This document shows, piece after piece, positions 35,544 to 45,437 of a DNA stretch of 64,000 nucleotides. The position numbers and the translations under genes were made by a program. The stretch lies in the IMG/VR virus record IMGVR_UViG_3300032246_000346, positions 1 through 64,000 of that record; one strand, 5' to 3'. This DNA comes from a virus. The notes under the pieces are model-generated. The model was not told the DNA's origin. It did no database searches and saw nothing but the letters and a program-made list of their open reading frames with translations. Within the stretch, counting starts at the first letter, position 1. Each line of letters starts with the position of its first letter.

Positions 35544-37733
35544 TTATCCTCTTAATCCATCAGCACGTGCATCAACACGAGTTAAACCTAATTGCCATTG
35601 CGTATTTAATGTATCAGAACCAATTCTAAAATTCATCTGACGACCACGGCATCTTACATATACTTGGTTAGTATATGGCGTAAATACAGCAGAAGAGGTA
35701 TAAGTACCTTGTACTGTATTAGCTGTAGACTGTCCTTCTTCATTAGTTGTAGATTCAGCAGCACCAGGGAAATTACGTACACCTACAGTCAATGTTACTT
35801 CTGGTGTAGTACTATTAACAGAGCCATCAAAATTAACATCAGGTATTAAACGGCGTACTAACATAAATTTCTCACCATCACCAATATCAATATCAGCTGA
35901 TTGGATATATGATTCTATAGGTAATGCAGCTGCATTTCCTGGTTGACCATCATTTACACCATCTTCATGTTGATAAACATAACCATTATTAGTAGCTAAT
36001 GGATTTTTAAATACGCCTGTATCAAGCCATGTAGTTCTTGATAAATCACCATAATACCAAATTTGTTCTAAGTAGTTATAGATAACATATCGATTTAGTG
36101 TATTTGAATCAGCCGTTGCATAAAACCATATAATCTCATTAAATTTATTATTAACCCCTGCTACAATAACAGAGTCTTGTTCTTGGTTAATATTATTAAA
36201 TATATATTGACGTAAAGTACATGGTAGAGTATCTACTCGACCTGAGTAGCTATAAAATCTATCAGTACCCATCCAGTAAACAATATTATTAGTACTTGTT
36301 ACTGCATTTGGACCCATAATAGAAATGTTACTTGATAACTGTTGTATACCAAATACATCTCCAGTACCTAAAAATTGTAAGGAATGTAATGTATTATTAG
36401 TAAAAATTACTGTTTCTTGTTTTGTATTTACTGCGGTGACAATCTTAGAACCCGCTTGAATACGTAAGTATCCTGAACTATTTTGTTCTGTTGGGTTCCA
36501 CACTTGTGGTTGAGCGCCATAAACAGGATCTACATTTGACCATCTAATTAATAATGGATCATAATATAAACTTAAACTAGGTGGTGTATAATTATTATAT
36601 GTATATGTACCTACTGTTGTAGCAGAGGAACCTGGATTATATGTTAATTGATAGGTAAATGTATTTGCTCCTGTAACTGTAATTTGAACTTGATCTGGAT
36701 AAGATGCATAATCAGCAGGAGCTTGACCTATTAAAGTAATCCAATCACCTGTAGCCCTACCATGCGATCCTGAGGTTGTAACTGTTGCAACTAAAGTAGT
36801 TACGTTATAAGTAATACTTGTTATTGCTGCACCAGCTGTTGATTGATCGTAATATTCAGTACATCCTAGTGCTAATAAATATCCACTTGGTGTAAATAAA
36901 ATCTTATTAATTTGTTGAGGAACTGCAACTGCGCCTGTTATAGAAGATAATAATACTGCACGAGTAGTAAATGAACTATCATAAGCCCAATAATAAATAG
37001 CAGATTTATTAATATTAAAGTATAAGTCATCAACATAGTTATCAGCAAATATAAGTCTAGCAGGTGTATAAATAGGTGTAGTAGCAGCAGCACCCCAAGC
37101 TGATGTACCCCACGTACCAGCACCCCAACCATAACCAGCAGTTGTATAATCGTAACCAATATTAATTTGAAAAGCCGCTGTGATATTTGTTCCTCCCACA
37201 TTAGATGCGGCTGTAATAGTACTAGCTGTAGTAGATACTGTAATATAAAAACTACCACCAATAAGCTTTAATTCAAATTCTTTATTTAAATCTGCGTTGG
37301 GAATACTTCCTGGATTGCCTGTAACGCCACTAAATGTAACATAATCTCCATCAGTAGCACCTGAAGTAATTGTAGAACTAACTAATACATTTTGAGATCC
37401 AGCAAACGTAGTGAAGCAATTATTTGTAGTAGGAGATGTATAAGTAACACGAAGAGGAGTGATGTCTTTTAATGTAGAACCTACTAAGATATACATCTTT
37501 TTATTAGTACCAATAAGCGCTAATTGGTTACCATCAGTAACATTCCAAGTAAATAAAGTTCTAGCAGTACCTACATATGGTGAAAAGGGATTAGCAACAG
37601 TCCAACCACCCATCTTTTCAGGAAAGCCTGAACGGAAACGAGCCAACTGAATATCATACCATCCACCTTCGGAAGCATAATTAGTTTGGTCTTTATTTAA
37701 ACCTGATTTAAAGGTTAGTTTACTTAGTGACAT
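35544..37733 (-). CDS. tail stabilisation protein, P22 gp10-like (inferred)
   Basis: 729 residues. The opening (LSKLTFKSGLNKDQT, GGWYDIQLARFRSGFPEKMGGW) is a hallmark of large podovirus tail proteins that I associate with P22 gp10-type packaged-DNA stabilisation or tail-hub proteins; the rest is beta-propeller-like with repeated Trp/Asn/Thr segments. It would close the neck after packaging. The assignment is from resemblance of the N-terminus and the size. Overlaps the DUF5675 gene by 10 bases. Confidence 0.6.
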   Translation of the reverse strand: MSLSKLTFKSGLNKDQTNYASEGGWYDIQLARFRSGFPEKMGGWTVANPFSPYVGTARTLFTWNVTDGNQLALIGTNKKMYILVGSTLKDITPLRVTYTSPTTNNCFTTFAGSQNVLVSSTITSGATDGDYVTFSGVTGNPGSIPNADLNKEFELKLIGGSFYITVSTTASTITAASNVGGTNITAAFQINIGYDYTTAGYGWGAGTWGTSAWGAAATTPIYTPARLIFADNYVDDLYFNINKSAIYYWAYDSSFTTRAVLLSSITGAVAVPQQINKILFTPSGYLLALGCTEYYDQSTAGAAITSITYNVTTLVATVTTSGSHGRATGDWITLIGQAPADYASYPDQVQITVTGANTFTYQLTYNPGSSATTVGTYTYNNYTPPSLSLYYDPLLIRWSNVDPVYGAQPQVWNPTEQNSSGYLRIQAGSKIVTAVNTKQETVIFTNNTLHSLQFLGTGDVFGIQQLSSNISIMGPNAVTSTNNIVYWMGTDRFYSYSGRVDTLPCTLRQYIFNNINQEQDSVIVAGVNNKFNEIIWFYATADSNTLNRYVIYNYLEQIWYYGDLSRTTWLDTGVFKNPLATNNGYVYQHEDGVNDGQPGNAAALPIESYIQSADIDIGDGEKFMLVRRLIPDVNFDGSVNSTTPEVTLTVGVRNFPGAAESTTNEEGQSTANTVQGTYTSSAVFTPYTNQVYVRCRGRQMNFRIGSDTLNTQWQLGLTRVDARADGLRG

Positions 37734-38113
37734 ATAGTTATAGTTGCTTGTTTAGCTTCTTTTAGTTTAGGTAAAAATGCATTAAATGCTTCTTTAGATC
37801 GTGATATAAAATTGCCTTTAACCCAATCTAGTCCTACTAAAACGCATCCTTCTGTATCAGAATCTGTATTACCTGAATGAATACGTACACCTTCAAAACC
37901 TGGTACATTTAAAATATGTGGCATGTCTTTGCCAAACCTAATTGACTTATCGATAATGACATTATATGTACCTTCAGGGATAGCTGTATTACCATCCACT
38001 TTTTTGTCTCTAACTTTATCTTCTAATGTATAACAAAAGAATATTCCATCTATTGACATTTTGCCTATGGTATATTTATCACCGAATTCAAAACGTTTAA
38101 CATCTATCTTCAC
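37724..38113 (-). CDS. DUF5675 protein, candidate lysis enzyme
   Basis: 129 residues. The sequence EDKVRDKKVDGNTAIPEGTYNV, and VRIHSGNTDSDTEGCVLVG with H79 and C90, match DUF5675. The His...Cys arrangement recalls L,D-transpeptidase-like active sites, and such genes often neighbour holins. It is coupled to the holin gene (ATG inside the holin stop). Peptidoglycan activity is an inference. Confidence 0.75.
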   Translation of the reverse strand: MKIDVKRFEFGDKYTIGKMSIDGIFFCYTLEDKVRDKKVDGNTAIPEGTYNVIIDKSIRFGKDMPHILNVPGFEGVRIHSGNTDSDTEGCVLVGLDWVKGNFISRSKEAFNAFLPKLKEAKQATITICH

Positions 38114-38514
38114 TTACTTGTTCCGTTCTTTTTGTCCCATGATCGTAACCCAGCTAAACCTAGTAAACCAAGTAAAACTTGAAGTGTTAAATCAGTATCA
38201 ATGATAGGAAAAGCACCGTTATAATGAAATATAACTACTGCAACAAAACGAATAAATGGTTCTAATATAGCTGCATATAGTAATGCAAAGCCACAACCCC
38301 AACCAATAAATGGTCTCCATCGGCTAGTAAATTTATCATTGTTTGCAGCTTCAATAGCGTTAACTTTAATCTGTTCTATAGCTAGTTGAAATTCATTAGA
38401 TGCAAGCGCTAGTTCTAATGCTTCTTGAGCTTCTGCTCGTTTATTTTTGTCAGGTATAACTCGGTCTAAAACATTACCAATCGTACCTAATATAGTTCCA
38501 ATAATGTCACCCAT
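38110..38514 (-). CDS. holin, 3-TM family
   Basis: 134 residues. An N-terminal amphipathic region, KRAEAQEALELALASNEFQLA helix, then FTSRWRPFIGWGCGFALLYAA (about residues 63-83) and two further hydrophobic segments, ending in a basic tail. This matches the 3-TM holin family (GTA-holin type). It would form holes in the cytoplasmic membrane at lysis. Directly upstream of, and coupled to, the DUF5675 gene. Confidence 0.8.
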   Translation of the reverse strand: MGDIIGTILGTIGNVLDRVIPDKNKRAEAQEALELALASNEFQLAIEQIKVNAIEAANNDKFTSRWRPFIGWGCGFALLYAAILEPFIRFVAVVIFHYNGAFPIIDTDLTLQVLLGLLGLAGLRSWDKKNGTSK

Positions 38515-38523
38515 AGTTTTTCC

Positions 38524-39261
38524 TTACATGTATTGAATAGTTACAGTGCCTGACATTGTTCCAGCACTAGGTGTAAGAGTAATACCTGATATTGCTGCAG
38601 ATAAAGGTTGTGAGCCATTCCACATAGTTGATCTTAAAGATGTTCCTCCTGCATCATTACCTGAAAATCCTGAAACTGCCCATAGATTAGTAGAAGAATT
38701 TATTAACGAGAATATAAACTGCCCAGAAGCAAGAGTTCCAGTATTATCATCCCATATTCTATATGTAGTAGATAAAGAGGAACCGGCTGTAGTAACAGTA
38801 TTACCACCAGTAAATTTATAACTAGCACCAAGAGTACTACCACCGCCAGAAGCATTAACAAGTCCTAAAGTAATATTTCCACTTGATGTTGAAGTAATAG
38901 AACTATAGTTAACAACAACATATTTAGCTGTTGCCGAAATGCCTGTAATTGTTTGTGCCGTTGTACCTGTAATTGTTGTAGGTCCAATTGTAGTAAAGCC
39001 TGTTGTAGCAGGCGCAGTACTAGACCAAGTTGTACCATTTGATGTTAATACATTACCTGCCGTACCTGGAGCTACAACTTGAACTGCACTTGTACCATTA
39101 CCAAGCAAAACGTTATTAGCAGTAAGTGTTGCTGCGCCTGTACCACCTTGAGCTACGCCCAACTGTGTTGTTAATGTAGTAGTACCTGCAACACTCAAAT
39201 TACCTGAATCGGTTAAACCTGGTGTTGATATTCCGCTTGTTCCGTCAATTGTTATTGCCAT
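38524..39261 (-). CDS. tail fibre-like protein
   Basis: 245 residues. It starts with the common fibre phrase ITIDGTSGISTPGLTDSGN and carries the shaft repeats LGVAQGGTGAATLTANNVLL and GTAGNVLTSNGTTW seen in phage tail fibres, then a strand-rich tip. Likely trimeric. One of five fibre-type genes in a row (38524-42941). Confidence 0.65.
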   Translation of the reverse strand: MAITIDGTSGISTPGLTDSGNLSVAGTTTLTTQLGVAQGGTGAATLTANNVLLGNGTSAVQVVAPGTAGNVLTSNGTTWSSTAPATTGFTTIGPTTITGTTAQTITGISATAKYVVVNYSSITSTSSGNITLGLVNASGGGSTLGASYKFTGGNTVTTAGSSLSTTYRIWDDNTGTLASGQFIFSLINSSTNLWAVSGFSGNDAGGTSLRSTMWNGSQPLSAAISGITLTPSAGTMSGTVTIQYM

Positions 39262-39276
39262 AATTAATCCTTTTAT

Positions 39277-40221
39277 TTAGAATACTAAAAACATGTTGCT
39301 AGTACTTGCATTATATGTAAGTACAATAATACCTTGTCCGCCAGCAAGATTAGAACCGCCATTTGTGCCTCCAGCGCCACCACCATAAAGTCCAGCAGCG
39401 CCTGCGGTTGATAAACTTGCAGAACCACCGCCACCACCACCAGAACCTGCCGTTGCACTATTAGAAGTTTGTGTCCAGTAATTTCCATTAGAACCAGCAC
39501 CGCCATCATTATTACTTCCAGTACCAGTACCACCACCGCCACCACCGCCATTTGTTGGAGCGGTATTATTTGCAATTAATATTGAAGTAGCACCTGAACC
39601 ACCTGTTTGTCCTGTAGATGCACCACCTGCACCACCTGCAGGGGCTTGACCTGCTTGTCCGGCAGTCCCTGCCGCAGTTAATGTCGCACCGCTACCGCCG
39701 CCACCAGATCCATTTCCTACTGTTCCGTTACCATTTCCGCCAGCTCCACCTACTCCACCTGGTCCTGCAGCTCCGCCACCGCCACCTTCAAGTTTACCTG
39801 TAGACGATCCGTTATCGCCACCTTTACCGCCTGAATATACAGTAGTACCCACACATGAAGCACTAGCACCACCAGCTCCACCAGCTCCACCACCGGTAGC
39901 TCCTACTACACCAGCTTTAGCTAAAACACCTTGAGTTGCTAATGTGGGTGCTGCATTAGAAGCATTATTAAACCAAGTATCACTACCTGTAGCACCAGCT
40001 GAACCAGCGCCTACACTAACATAAACATTTGTACCTGCAGTTAAAGAAACAGTTGTAGATTTAGCATAAGCTCCACCGCCACCGCCAGATGATTGTTGAG
40101 CTCCTACAGATCCACCACCAGCACCAATAGCTTCAACAGAAACAAGAGATAAAAAATCACCTGGTATAGGGTATAAATTACCTGATGGTGTTGAAGTTAT
40201 AAATACGGTTTTAACTGGCAT
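39277..40221 (-). CDS. glycine-rich tail tip adhesin
   Basis: 314 residues from ATG 40221, coupled to the upstream stop (TAATG). About 60 residues of ordinary sequence (ITSTPSGNLYPIPGDFLSLV, VEAIGAGGG) precede a long Gly-rich region with many GGGGG runs alternating with short hydrophobic clusters, then a capping strand (GQGIIVLTYNAS). This fits adhesins with polyglycine helices, which bind receptors with exchangeable loops. A host-range determinant is likely (inferred). Confidence 0.7.
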   Translation of the reverse strand: MPVKTVFITSTPSGNLYPIPGDFLSLVSVEAIGAGGGSVGAQQSSGGGGGAYAKSTTVSLTAGTNVYVSVGAGSAGATGSDTWFNNASNAAPTLATQGVLAKAGVVGATGGGAGGAGGASASCVGTTVYSGGKGGDNGSSTGKLEGGGGGAAGPGGVGGAGGNGNGTVGNGSGGGGSGATLTAAGTAGQAGQAPAGGAGGASTGQTGGSGATSILIANNTAPTNGGGGGGGTGTGSNNDGGAGSNGNYWTQTSNSATAGSGGGGGGSASLSTAGAAGLYGGGAGGTNGGSNLAGGQGIIVLTYNASTSNMFLVF

Positions 40222-40652
40222 TATACTTGTGTAGTTACCGCTACAACATCCCAACGAGTATTATTTGCATTATAAACACATCCTACATACACTGTTTTAG
40301 ATACTGTAGTTGATGTTGGAAGAGTTACACCAATTGCAGTATAAGTAGCATTCCATGTTAATGTTCTTGAAGTACTATTATCTAGTAATCTAAATGTTAA
40401 TTTTTGACCATCATATGGTGTGCCAGTAGGTGCATTGATAGTAAGGTTAGCCGCTAATGCAGTTAAGTTATATTGGCTATATGTATTAATATCAGGTGTT
40501 ATACTTGATGCAGAAGCTTGTGTATTTGAACTAGGATTTAAATTTACAGTTCCTGATATGGTAGGCAGAGTTAATGTAGTAGACCCTGAAACTGCCTGAG
40601 CTTGTAGGGTTACGGTACCTGAGGTATCGCCTGAGATGACTATTGATGACAT
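40221..40652 (-). CDS. tail fibre-like protein, small
   Basis: 143 residues, strand-rich. SIVISGDTSGTVTLQAQAVSGSTTLTLPTISGTV is a fibre N-terminal phrase, and DGQKLTFRLLDNSTSRTLTWN is a fibre-tip-like segment. Coupled to the adhesin gene, so the two may form one fibre. Confidence 0.6.
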   Translation of the reverse strand: MSSIVISGDTSGTVTLQAQAVSGSTTLTLPTISGTVNLNPSSNTQASASSITPDINTYSQYNLTALAANLTINAPTGTPYDGQKLTFRLLDNSTSRTLTWNATYTAIGVTLPTSTTVSKTVYVGCVYNANNTRWDVVAVTTQV

Positions 40653-40667
40653 ATTATTTTCCTTTAA

Positions 40668-41576
40668 TTAAGCCCATGAACCTATATTAATATTAGCACC
40701 GGAAGCACCTAATGGAGTAAGTTTTGCATAACTACCAATTTGAGTTGTATATGCGCCGCCTGGAGCTGCTGAAAGTGTGTATTGTGGGATAAATGTACCA
40801 CCAGCGTTTACTGATACCGTTCCTTTTAAGATCGCAGTAAAATTATTACTTGCATTTGTAAATGCTCCTGTTAATACTGTTGCACTTGCTGTATTTACAT
40901 AGTAATTATATGCATTTTGATTACCATTAACGCTAGGTGCAGACGAAGAATATCCAATATTATTTAATGTAGCTGTTCCACCAAATCCAATAGCAATTGT
41001 ATAAGATGTTGTTCCTGCAGATTTAGATAATGTAAATACTATTTCAAATTCATATATAGTAGAACCAGCTAAAGTAACACCTACGCCAAAAATAGATTGA
41101 GCAGTTGTAACGTTTGCACCTGCTACTGCAGAGTTTAAAGCATAATATAAACTAGCACCTAAAGAAGTAGACCAAGTAGGAACTCCGTTACCTGATGATG
41201 TTAATACTTGACCTGATGTACCATAGTTTGCTGTGCCTGTACCTAATACTAAAGCACCTGTAGTTGTTACTGATAAGCGTTGTGTATTATTAGTATATAT
41301 GCCTAATGGAAGATAAGTTCCTGAACCATTTATACCTGATATAATTTCTGTGTCAGTAGAGCCATTTACAAGCATTTGTATTACAGATGAATTTGTAGGA
41401 TCTGAGTTATTAGCTGCTCCTAATCCTGCAATAGTACCAGAACCATTAGGAAGTGCATATACGCCTGTATTTCCATTCAAGGTACTTGTTTGTAATGCAG
41501 TTCTGTTATTTACTGTTGCGGTACTAAAATCACCTTGCAGTCTATTGGTACCAGAATCTAATATAATTGACGCCAT
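40668..41576 (-). CDS. tail fibre-like protein
   Basis: 302 residues. Begins IILDSGTNRLQGDFSTA, then the shaft phrase LVLGTGTANYGTSGQVLTSSGNGVPTWST and a strand-rich C-terminal domain. Typical of distal fibre proteins with a bead-like shaft. Confidence 0.6.
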   Translation of the reverse strand: MASIILDSGTNRLQGDFSTATVNNRTALQTSTLNGNTGVYALPNGSGTIAGLGAANNSDPTNSSVIQMLVNGSTDTEIISGINGSGTYLPLGIYTNNTQRLSVTTTGALVLGTGTANYGTSGQVLTSSGNGVPTWSTSLGASLYYALNSAVAGANVTTAQSIFGVGVTLAGSTIYEFEIVFTLSKSAGTTSYTIAIGFGGTATLNNIGYSSSAPSVNGNQNAYNYYVNTASATVLTGAFTNASNNFTAILKGTVSVNAGGTFIPQYTLSAAPGGAYTTQIGSYAKLTPLGASGANINIGSWA

Positions 41577-41585
41577 TTAATGCTC

Positions 41586-42941
41586 CTATAAAACAACCCA
41601 ACGTTGACCAGATGGAACTGTAACTACTGCACCACCGCTAATTGTAATTGGTCCTGTTGACATTGCATTTTTATTTGTAGATAACGTATAACTTGTTGTA
41701 ACTGTTTTTGAGTTTTCGTAAAATACTTGGTCACCACCTGCACCTGTAGCACCACCACCAATTGTACCCCATGAACCTGCTATACCTGTAATTGTAGTAC
41801 CTGCTGGGATTAATTGAGTTGTATCTACTGTATATGTACCTGTACTACCTGTACCTGTACCAAGTGCTGTAATTTTAGTACCAGCAGTAATAAAGAAATA
41901 CCCCATCATTGACTCACTTGCTATGGTTTGTGAGTTGTTAACAGTGTATGTACCTACACCACCTGTACCTGTACCAAGTGCTGTAATTGTTGTACCTGAT
42001 GTAACACCTATACCTGAAATAACTGTACCTACTTTTAAATTACTTGTTGATGCAACTGTAACTGTTAGTGTAGTACCTGAAATGGAAGCTGTTAAAGTAG
42101 ATGATATATAACCTGACACAGTCATACCTACTGCAATAGTACCTGATGTAACTGCGCTTACATCTAATGTAGTTCCTGCAATACCTGAACCGTTATCAAT
42201 TTTACCTGTAAATACAGCAGTAGAAGTAGCTAAGAAGCCTTCATATTGATTAATAGTTGAGTTATAACGCATCATACCTGAATATACATCAGCTGGTCTT
42301 TGTGCTGTTGTACCTGCTGGTACTGCTACAGAACCTGTACCAACAAACTGTAAGTTATTAGGAACGTTAACAACCGTACCATTAATAGTCATGCTATCTA
42401 GTTTATAGTCACCTAAAGTAGTATTATTGTAAGTATTTAAAGATGTAGCATTAATAGCCGCAGTTACTGTACCAGCTGTAATAGTAGCATTTGAAGAAAT
42501 AATAGTTCCATTAAAATAGTTTGATGGTGTAGATACATTTGTACCATCGCTATAAACAAAACCTGAAGTGCCTGCTGGAATAGTTACAGTAGTGCCTGGT
42601 GTTCCAACAACTGATACAATAACATCATTAGCTAAATTATTATTAACAATGTAAAACTTAGTAAAAGTATATGCGCCTGAAGTAGCTGGAATAAATAATG
42701 TTCGTGTAGATCCACCTGCAGTACCTGTTAAATTAAGTCTAAGATTTCTTGCAGCTTGAGTAGTATATGTATCAGATAAAGTTAAAGTAACATTAGCACT
42801 AGAAAATCCAACATCAGTAGTACCAATAATAGACTCTTGGATACAAGTACCTAAAGAAGCATTAGTAATATCACCCCATGTGGTAGCTTCGGTACCTGTG
42901 GTAATTTGAGGTATTTTTAGTGCTGAATATGCAACGGTCAT
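41586..42941 (-). CDS. tail fibre-like protein with internal repeats
   Basis: 451 residues. N-terminal [25 protein letters not shown] and NYFNG sequences are familiar from fibre proteins; residues about 280-400 contain two close copies of a [10 protein letters not shown][GS][VT]GTYTV unit. The repeats probably make shaft beads. See the DNA repeat at 41826-41990. Confidence 0.65.
   Translation of the reverse strand: MTVAYSALKIPQITTGTEATTWGDITNASLGTCIQESIIGTTDVGFSSANVTLTLSDTYTTQAARNLRLNLTGTAGGSTRTLFIPATSGAYTFTKFYIVNNNLANDVIVSVVGTPGTTVTIPAGTSGFVYSDGTNVSTPSNYFNGTIISSNATITAGTVTAAINATSLNTYNNTTLGDYKLDSMTINGTVVNVPNNLQFVGTGSVAVPAGTTAQRPADVYSGMMRYNSTINQYEGFLATSTAVFTGKIDNGSGIAGTTLDVSAVTSGTIAVGMTVSGYISSTLTASISGTTLTVTVASTSNLKVGTVISGIGVTSGTTITALGTGTGGVGTYTVNNSQTIASESMMGYFFITAGTKITALGTGTGSTGTYTVDTTQLIPAGTTITGIAGSWGTIGGGATGAGGDQVFYENSKTVTTSYTLSTNKNAMSTGPITISGGAVVTVPSGQRWVVL
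41826..41990 (-). repeat. direct repeat inside the tail-fibre gene
   Basis: Two near-identical stretches of about 50 bases (about 41826-41880 and 41940-41990), each coding [13 protein letters not shown], lie 114 bases apart. They show duplication of a shaft unit and could mediate length change by recombination. Confidence 0.6.
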
Positions 42942-42953
42942 AATTTATCTCTT

Positions 42954-43154
42954 TTAAGTTGATTCGCCAATAGCAGGAACGCTTGTTGCATGTACTGCTA
43001 CATGTTTAATTTCATCCCAAACTTCTCCGCAATCATTACATGTTTTTTGGTTGTATTCTACATCATCTACGACCATACCGCAATTAGAACATTGTAGTTC
43101 AACCTCTTGTTTACATATAATAATTCCATCTATTTCTTGTGCTTCTATAATCAT
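42954..43154 (-). CDS. small zinc-ribbon protein
   Basis: 66 residues from ATG 43154, coupled to the upstream stop (ATGA); a longer frame from 43205 lies inside the upstream gene. C22, C25, C39 and C42 form two CxxC knuckles 13 residues apart, a rubredoxin-like zinc ribbon. Its role among fibre genes is unknown; it might stabilise a tail part or act in assembly. Confidence 0.6.
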   Translation of the reverse strand: MIIEAQEIDGIIICKQEVELQCSNCGMVVDDVEYNQKTCNDCGEVWDEIKHVAVHATSVPAIGEST

Positions 43155-43561
43155 GGTAATATTCCTGTCCAATTTGCTGTTTGGGTAGTACTTACTACTG
43201 TCCATCCTGCTGTATTTGAGTCATCAATATCAGCCCAATTAGCTGTTTGATTATCATCAATTTGACTCCATAAATACACTGTTCCAATAGATCCTGTAGC
43301 GTATAAACCTGATACTGTAACAGAATTATTGTATATTATTTGCCCTAACTGAGATGTTCCACTAACACCAGTTATAGATATACGTTGTACAACTAAACTA
43401 ACATTACCTACAGATCCAGTAGCGGAAACACCTGTTACTGGAATAGACAAACTACCAACTGCTGTACCTAACCCAGTAGTAGCTTGTATACCTGTTAAAG
43501 TTGCATAAGCCTGTGGTAAAGCCGATATTGGAACTTGGCTTAATGCATCAAATGCTAACAT
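43151..43561 (-). CDS. putative virion structural protein with repeats
   Basis: 136 residues. Several GVSATGSVG-type units (residues 30-95) alternate with strands, then a Trp/Asp-rich end (DNQTANWADIDDSNTAGW). Such repeats occur in tail and decoration proteins of aquatic phages. Coupled on both sides. Confidence 0.5.
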   Translation of the reverse strand: MLAFDALSQVPISALPQAYATLTGIQATTGLGTAVGSLSIPVTGVSATGSVGNVSLVVQRISITGVSGTSQLGQIIYNNSVTVSGLYATGSIGTVYLWSQIDDNQTANWADIDDSNTAGWTVVSTTQTANWTGILP

Positions 43562-44679
43562 TATGCAACTACTGCTTTAAGCACCAAATATTTTAAAACA
43601 GGTGCTTCTGTTAATGAGCCTCCAGATATATTTCTAAGCGTTATAGTTGCAGAACCAGAAGCTGGAGTTACAGTAATATTATAAGCACCTAATGTACCTG
43701 CACTAATATGGTTAACAATTACAAGATCAGTTGAAGCAATTGATGTATTAGTAAACGTAAATGCTACGTTAGTTTGGTTAGCCCTAGCGCCTGAAAATAG
43801 CGTTATTGTACCTGTCATTTTGTTACCTGAAGTAACACCTGTTGTAGTAGATGTTAATTGAGTTAAAGCTTCACCTGCACCTGTTGCATAACCTATACCT
43901 GCACTAGCACTTGATGATGAAATAGCGCCTGTAAGAACTACTGAAGTACCTGTTGCAGCACCAATATTAGGAGTAGTTAAAGTGGGTGTATTAGAACCAA
44001 CTAAACTATATGTAGATGTATTGCCAGTAATACCAGCAAAAGCATAGCCTGTAATATTATTTAATGATGTAACAGATGCTGTAGATGCATTAGTACCACC
44101 GTTAGCAATAGGTAATATGCCTGAAACATCAGCTGTTAAAGATACGGCTCCAAATGTAGGAGCCCCCGCTGCATTACCATGTAATACTGTTGTAGATGTA
44201 CCAGCTGCTGTAGTTGCCATAGCAGTAGTAGTTGAGCCATACACAACACCATATTGAGTAAGCGCACTAGATTGGCCTGTACCACCATAAGCAGTACCAA
44301 TTAAAGTACCTTGCCAAACACCTGAAGCTACTGTGCCTAAAGCTGATACATTACCTGAAGCATCTAAATAAACACCTTTTGTAGCTGCATATGTACAAAA
44401 TACATTTTTAGTACCCGCTGAAAAAGAAACTGCAGAACCAGCATTAGAAGATGCTAAAACTGTAGTACGTGTTAAATTAGCTGATGTACCATCAAGTGTA
44501 CCAAGACCTACTTCCCATTCAGAAGTACTTTGACCTGCTATAGTATAGTAAGTAGTATTACTGTTACCAATACCGGAACCAAAGGTTCTATAGCCTGTAG
44601 GAGCTCCACCAAGAGCAACTGCGCCTGTACCTGTGGTTGTGGTAGTTTCAAGTACTCTATCCGCTATTACAAGAGCCAT
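43561..44679 (-). CDS. tail fibre-like protein
   Basis: 372 residues. The opening (LVIADRVLETTTTTGTGAV, GYRTFGSGI) and a domain with EWEVGLGTLDG are well-known fibre N-terminal phrases; the shaft has GTAYGGTGQSS and LPIANGGTNAS. A strand-rich tip follows (GTITLFSGARANQTNVAFTF). Probably attaches to the tail by its N-terminus. Confidence 0.7.
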   Translation of the reverse strand: MALVIADRVLETTTTTGTGAVALGGAPTGYRTFGSGIGNSNTTYYTIAGQSTSEWEVGLGTLDGTSANLTRTTVLASSNAGSAVSFSAGTKNVFCTYAATKGVYLDASGNVSALGTVASGVWQGTLIGTAYGGTGQSSALTQYGVVYGSTTTAMATTAAGTSTTVLHGNAAGAPTFGAVSLTADVSGILPIANGGTNASTASVTSLNNITGYAFAGITGNTSTYSLVGSNTPTLTTPNIGAATGTSVVLTGAISSSSASAGIGYATGAGEALTQLTSTTTGVTSGNKMTGTITLFSGARANQTNVAFTFTNTSIASTDLVIVNHISAGTLGAYNITVTPASGSATITLRNISGGSLTEAPVLKYLVLKAVVA

Positions 44680-44691
44680 TATAGACTCCTA

Positions 44692-45150
44692 TTAAGCGAT
44701 ACGAATAATTGCTGAAGTATTATTTGCAGTGGGCATTACAACAGTAAAGTTACCTGCTGTAGAAGTAATTGTGCCACCAAATGATAATACTGCTACTGAA
44801 TTTTTACCTGCTAATGAGTTATTATAAATCATAGCCCCTGCAGCAGATAACGTAGCTGAAGTCCAAGTAATATTAGAAAAACTTAACCATGCTGTTGTTC
44901 CTGTAGCACTATTAGGTACATTTGATATTGTTAACGCTTGACCCCCAGCAGTATAACCAGAACCTGAAGATTCATTAGATGCCGTATAAGCACCTGTAGT
45001 TGAGTCTAAAGTAGCTGCTGATGTATATAATGCCATGTAAAACGTATCTTGTGTATTAACCGTTTTAGCAGGATTAGTTGTATTAAAATTATGATACGCG
45101 CTAAGTATTTCTACTTTAAAGCTCGTAGTCATTGCTTGGGTAATTGCCAT
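44692..45150 (-). CDS. putative virion structural protein
   Basis: 152 residues, strand-rich. The outline SFKVEILSAYHNFNTT, FYMALYTSAATLDSTTGAYT, MIYNNS, AVLSFGGTITSTAGNF recurs in phage tail proteins near fibres. Fold unknown; probably a tail-accessory subunit. Confidence 0.6.
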   Translation of the reverse strand: MAITQAMTTSFKVEILSAYHNFNTTNPAKTVNTQDTFYMALYTSAATLDSTTGAYTASNESSGSGYTAGGQALTISNVPNSATGTTAWLSFSNITWTSATLSAAGAMIYNNSLAGKNSVAVLSFGGTITSTAGNFTVVMPTANNTSAIIRIA

Positions 45151-45151
45151 T

Positions 45152-45427
45152 CTAGTTCTCCAATAATTTAGTTAGTTCTGGGTGTCCTGCATCGGAAAAC
45201 CGATGTTTCAATGTTAATCTATCTGATTCTACTGCTTGTTTTAATGATTTAATAAGTTCAGCATGGATATGTTCTTTAAATGCTAAAGCTTGATCTCTAA
45301 TTGCAGGATGTGACTCTTTACCTACATAAATAATTCTATCAATCGTTTGTTCTGCGATTTCTTCAGGGGTAAAACCTCTATAGTTTGTACCATATGCTTT
45401 AACATTATCACCTAAAATAAGATCCAT
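45152..45427 (-). CDS. hypothetical protein, helical
   Basis: 91 residues, predicted helical with acidic and His residues (TPEEIAEQTIDRIIYVGKES, IRDQALAFKEHIHAELIKSL). Located between adaptor and fibre genes; could be a chaperone for tail assembly (inferred from position only). Confidence 0.5.
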   Translation of the reverse strand: MDLILGDNVKAYGTNYRGFTPEEIAEQTIDRIIYVGKESHPAIRDQALAFKEHIHAELIKSLKQAVESDRLTLKHRFSDAGHPELTKLLEN

Positions 45428-45437
45428 TTATTTTCCT

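Noticed and set aside
38546-38821. Plus-strand open frames within fibre genes (38546-38821, 41350-41580, 27256-27501 and similar)
   Set aside because: They are antisense shadows of low-complexity Thr/Gly/Val-coding sequence, without ribosome sites.
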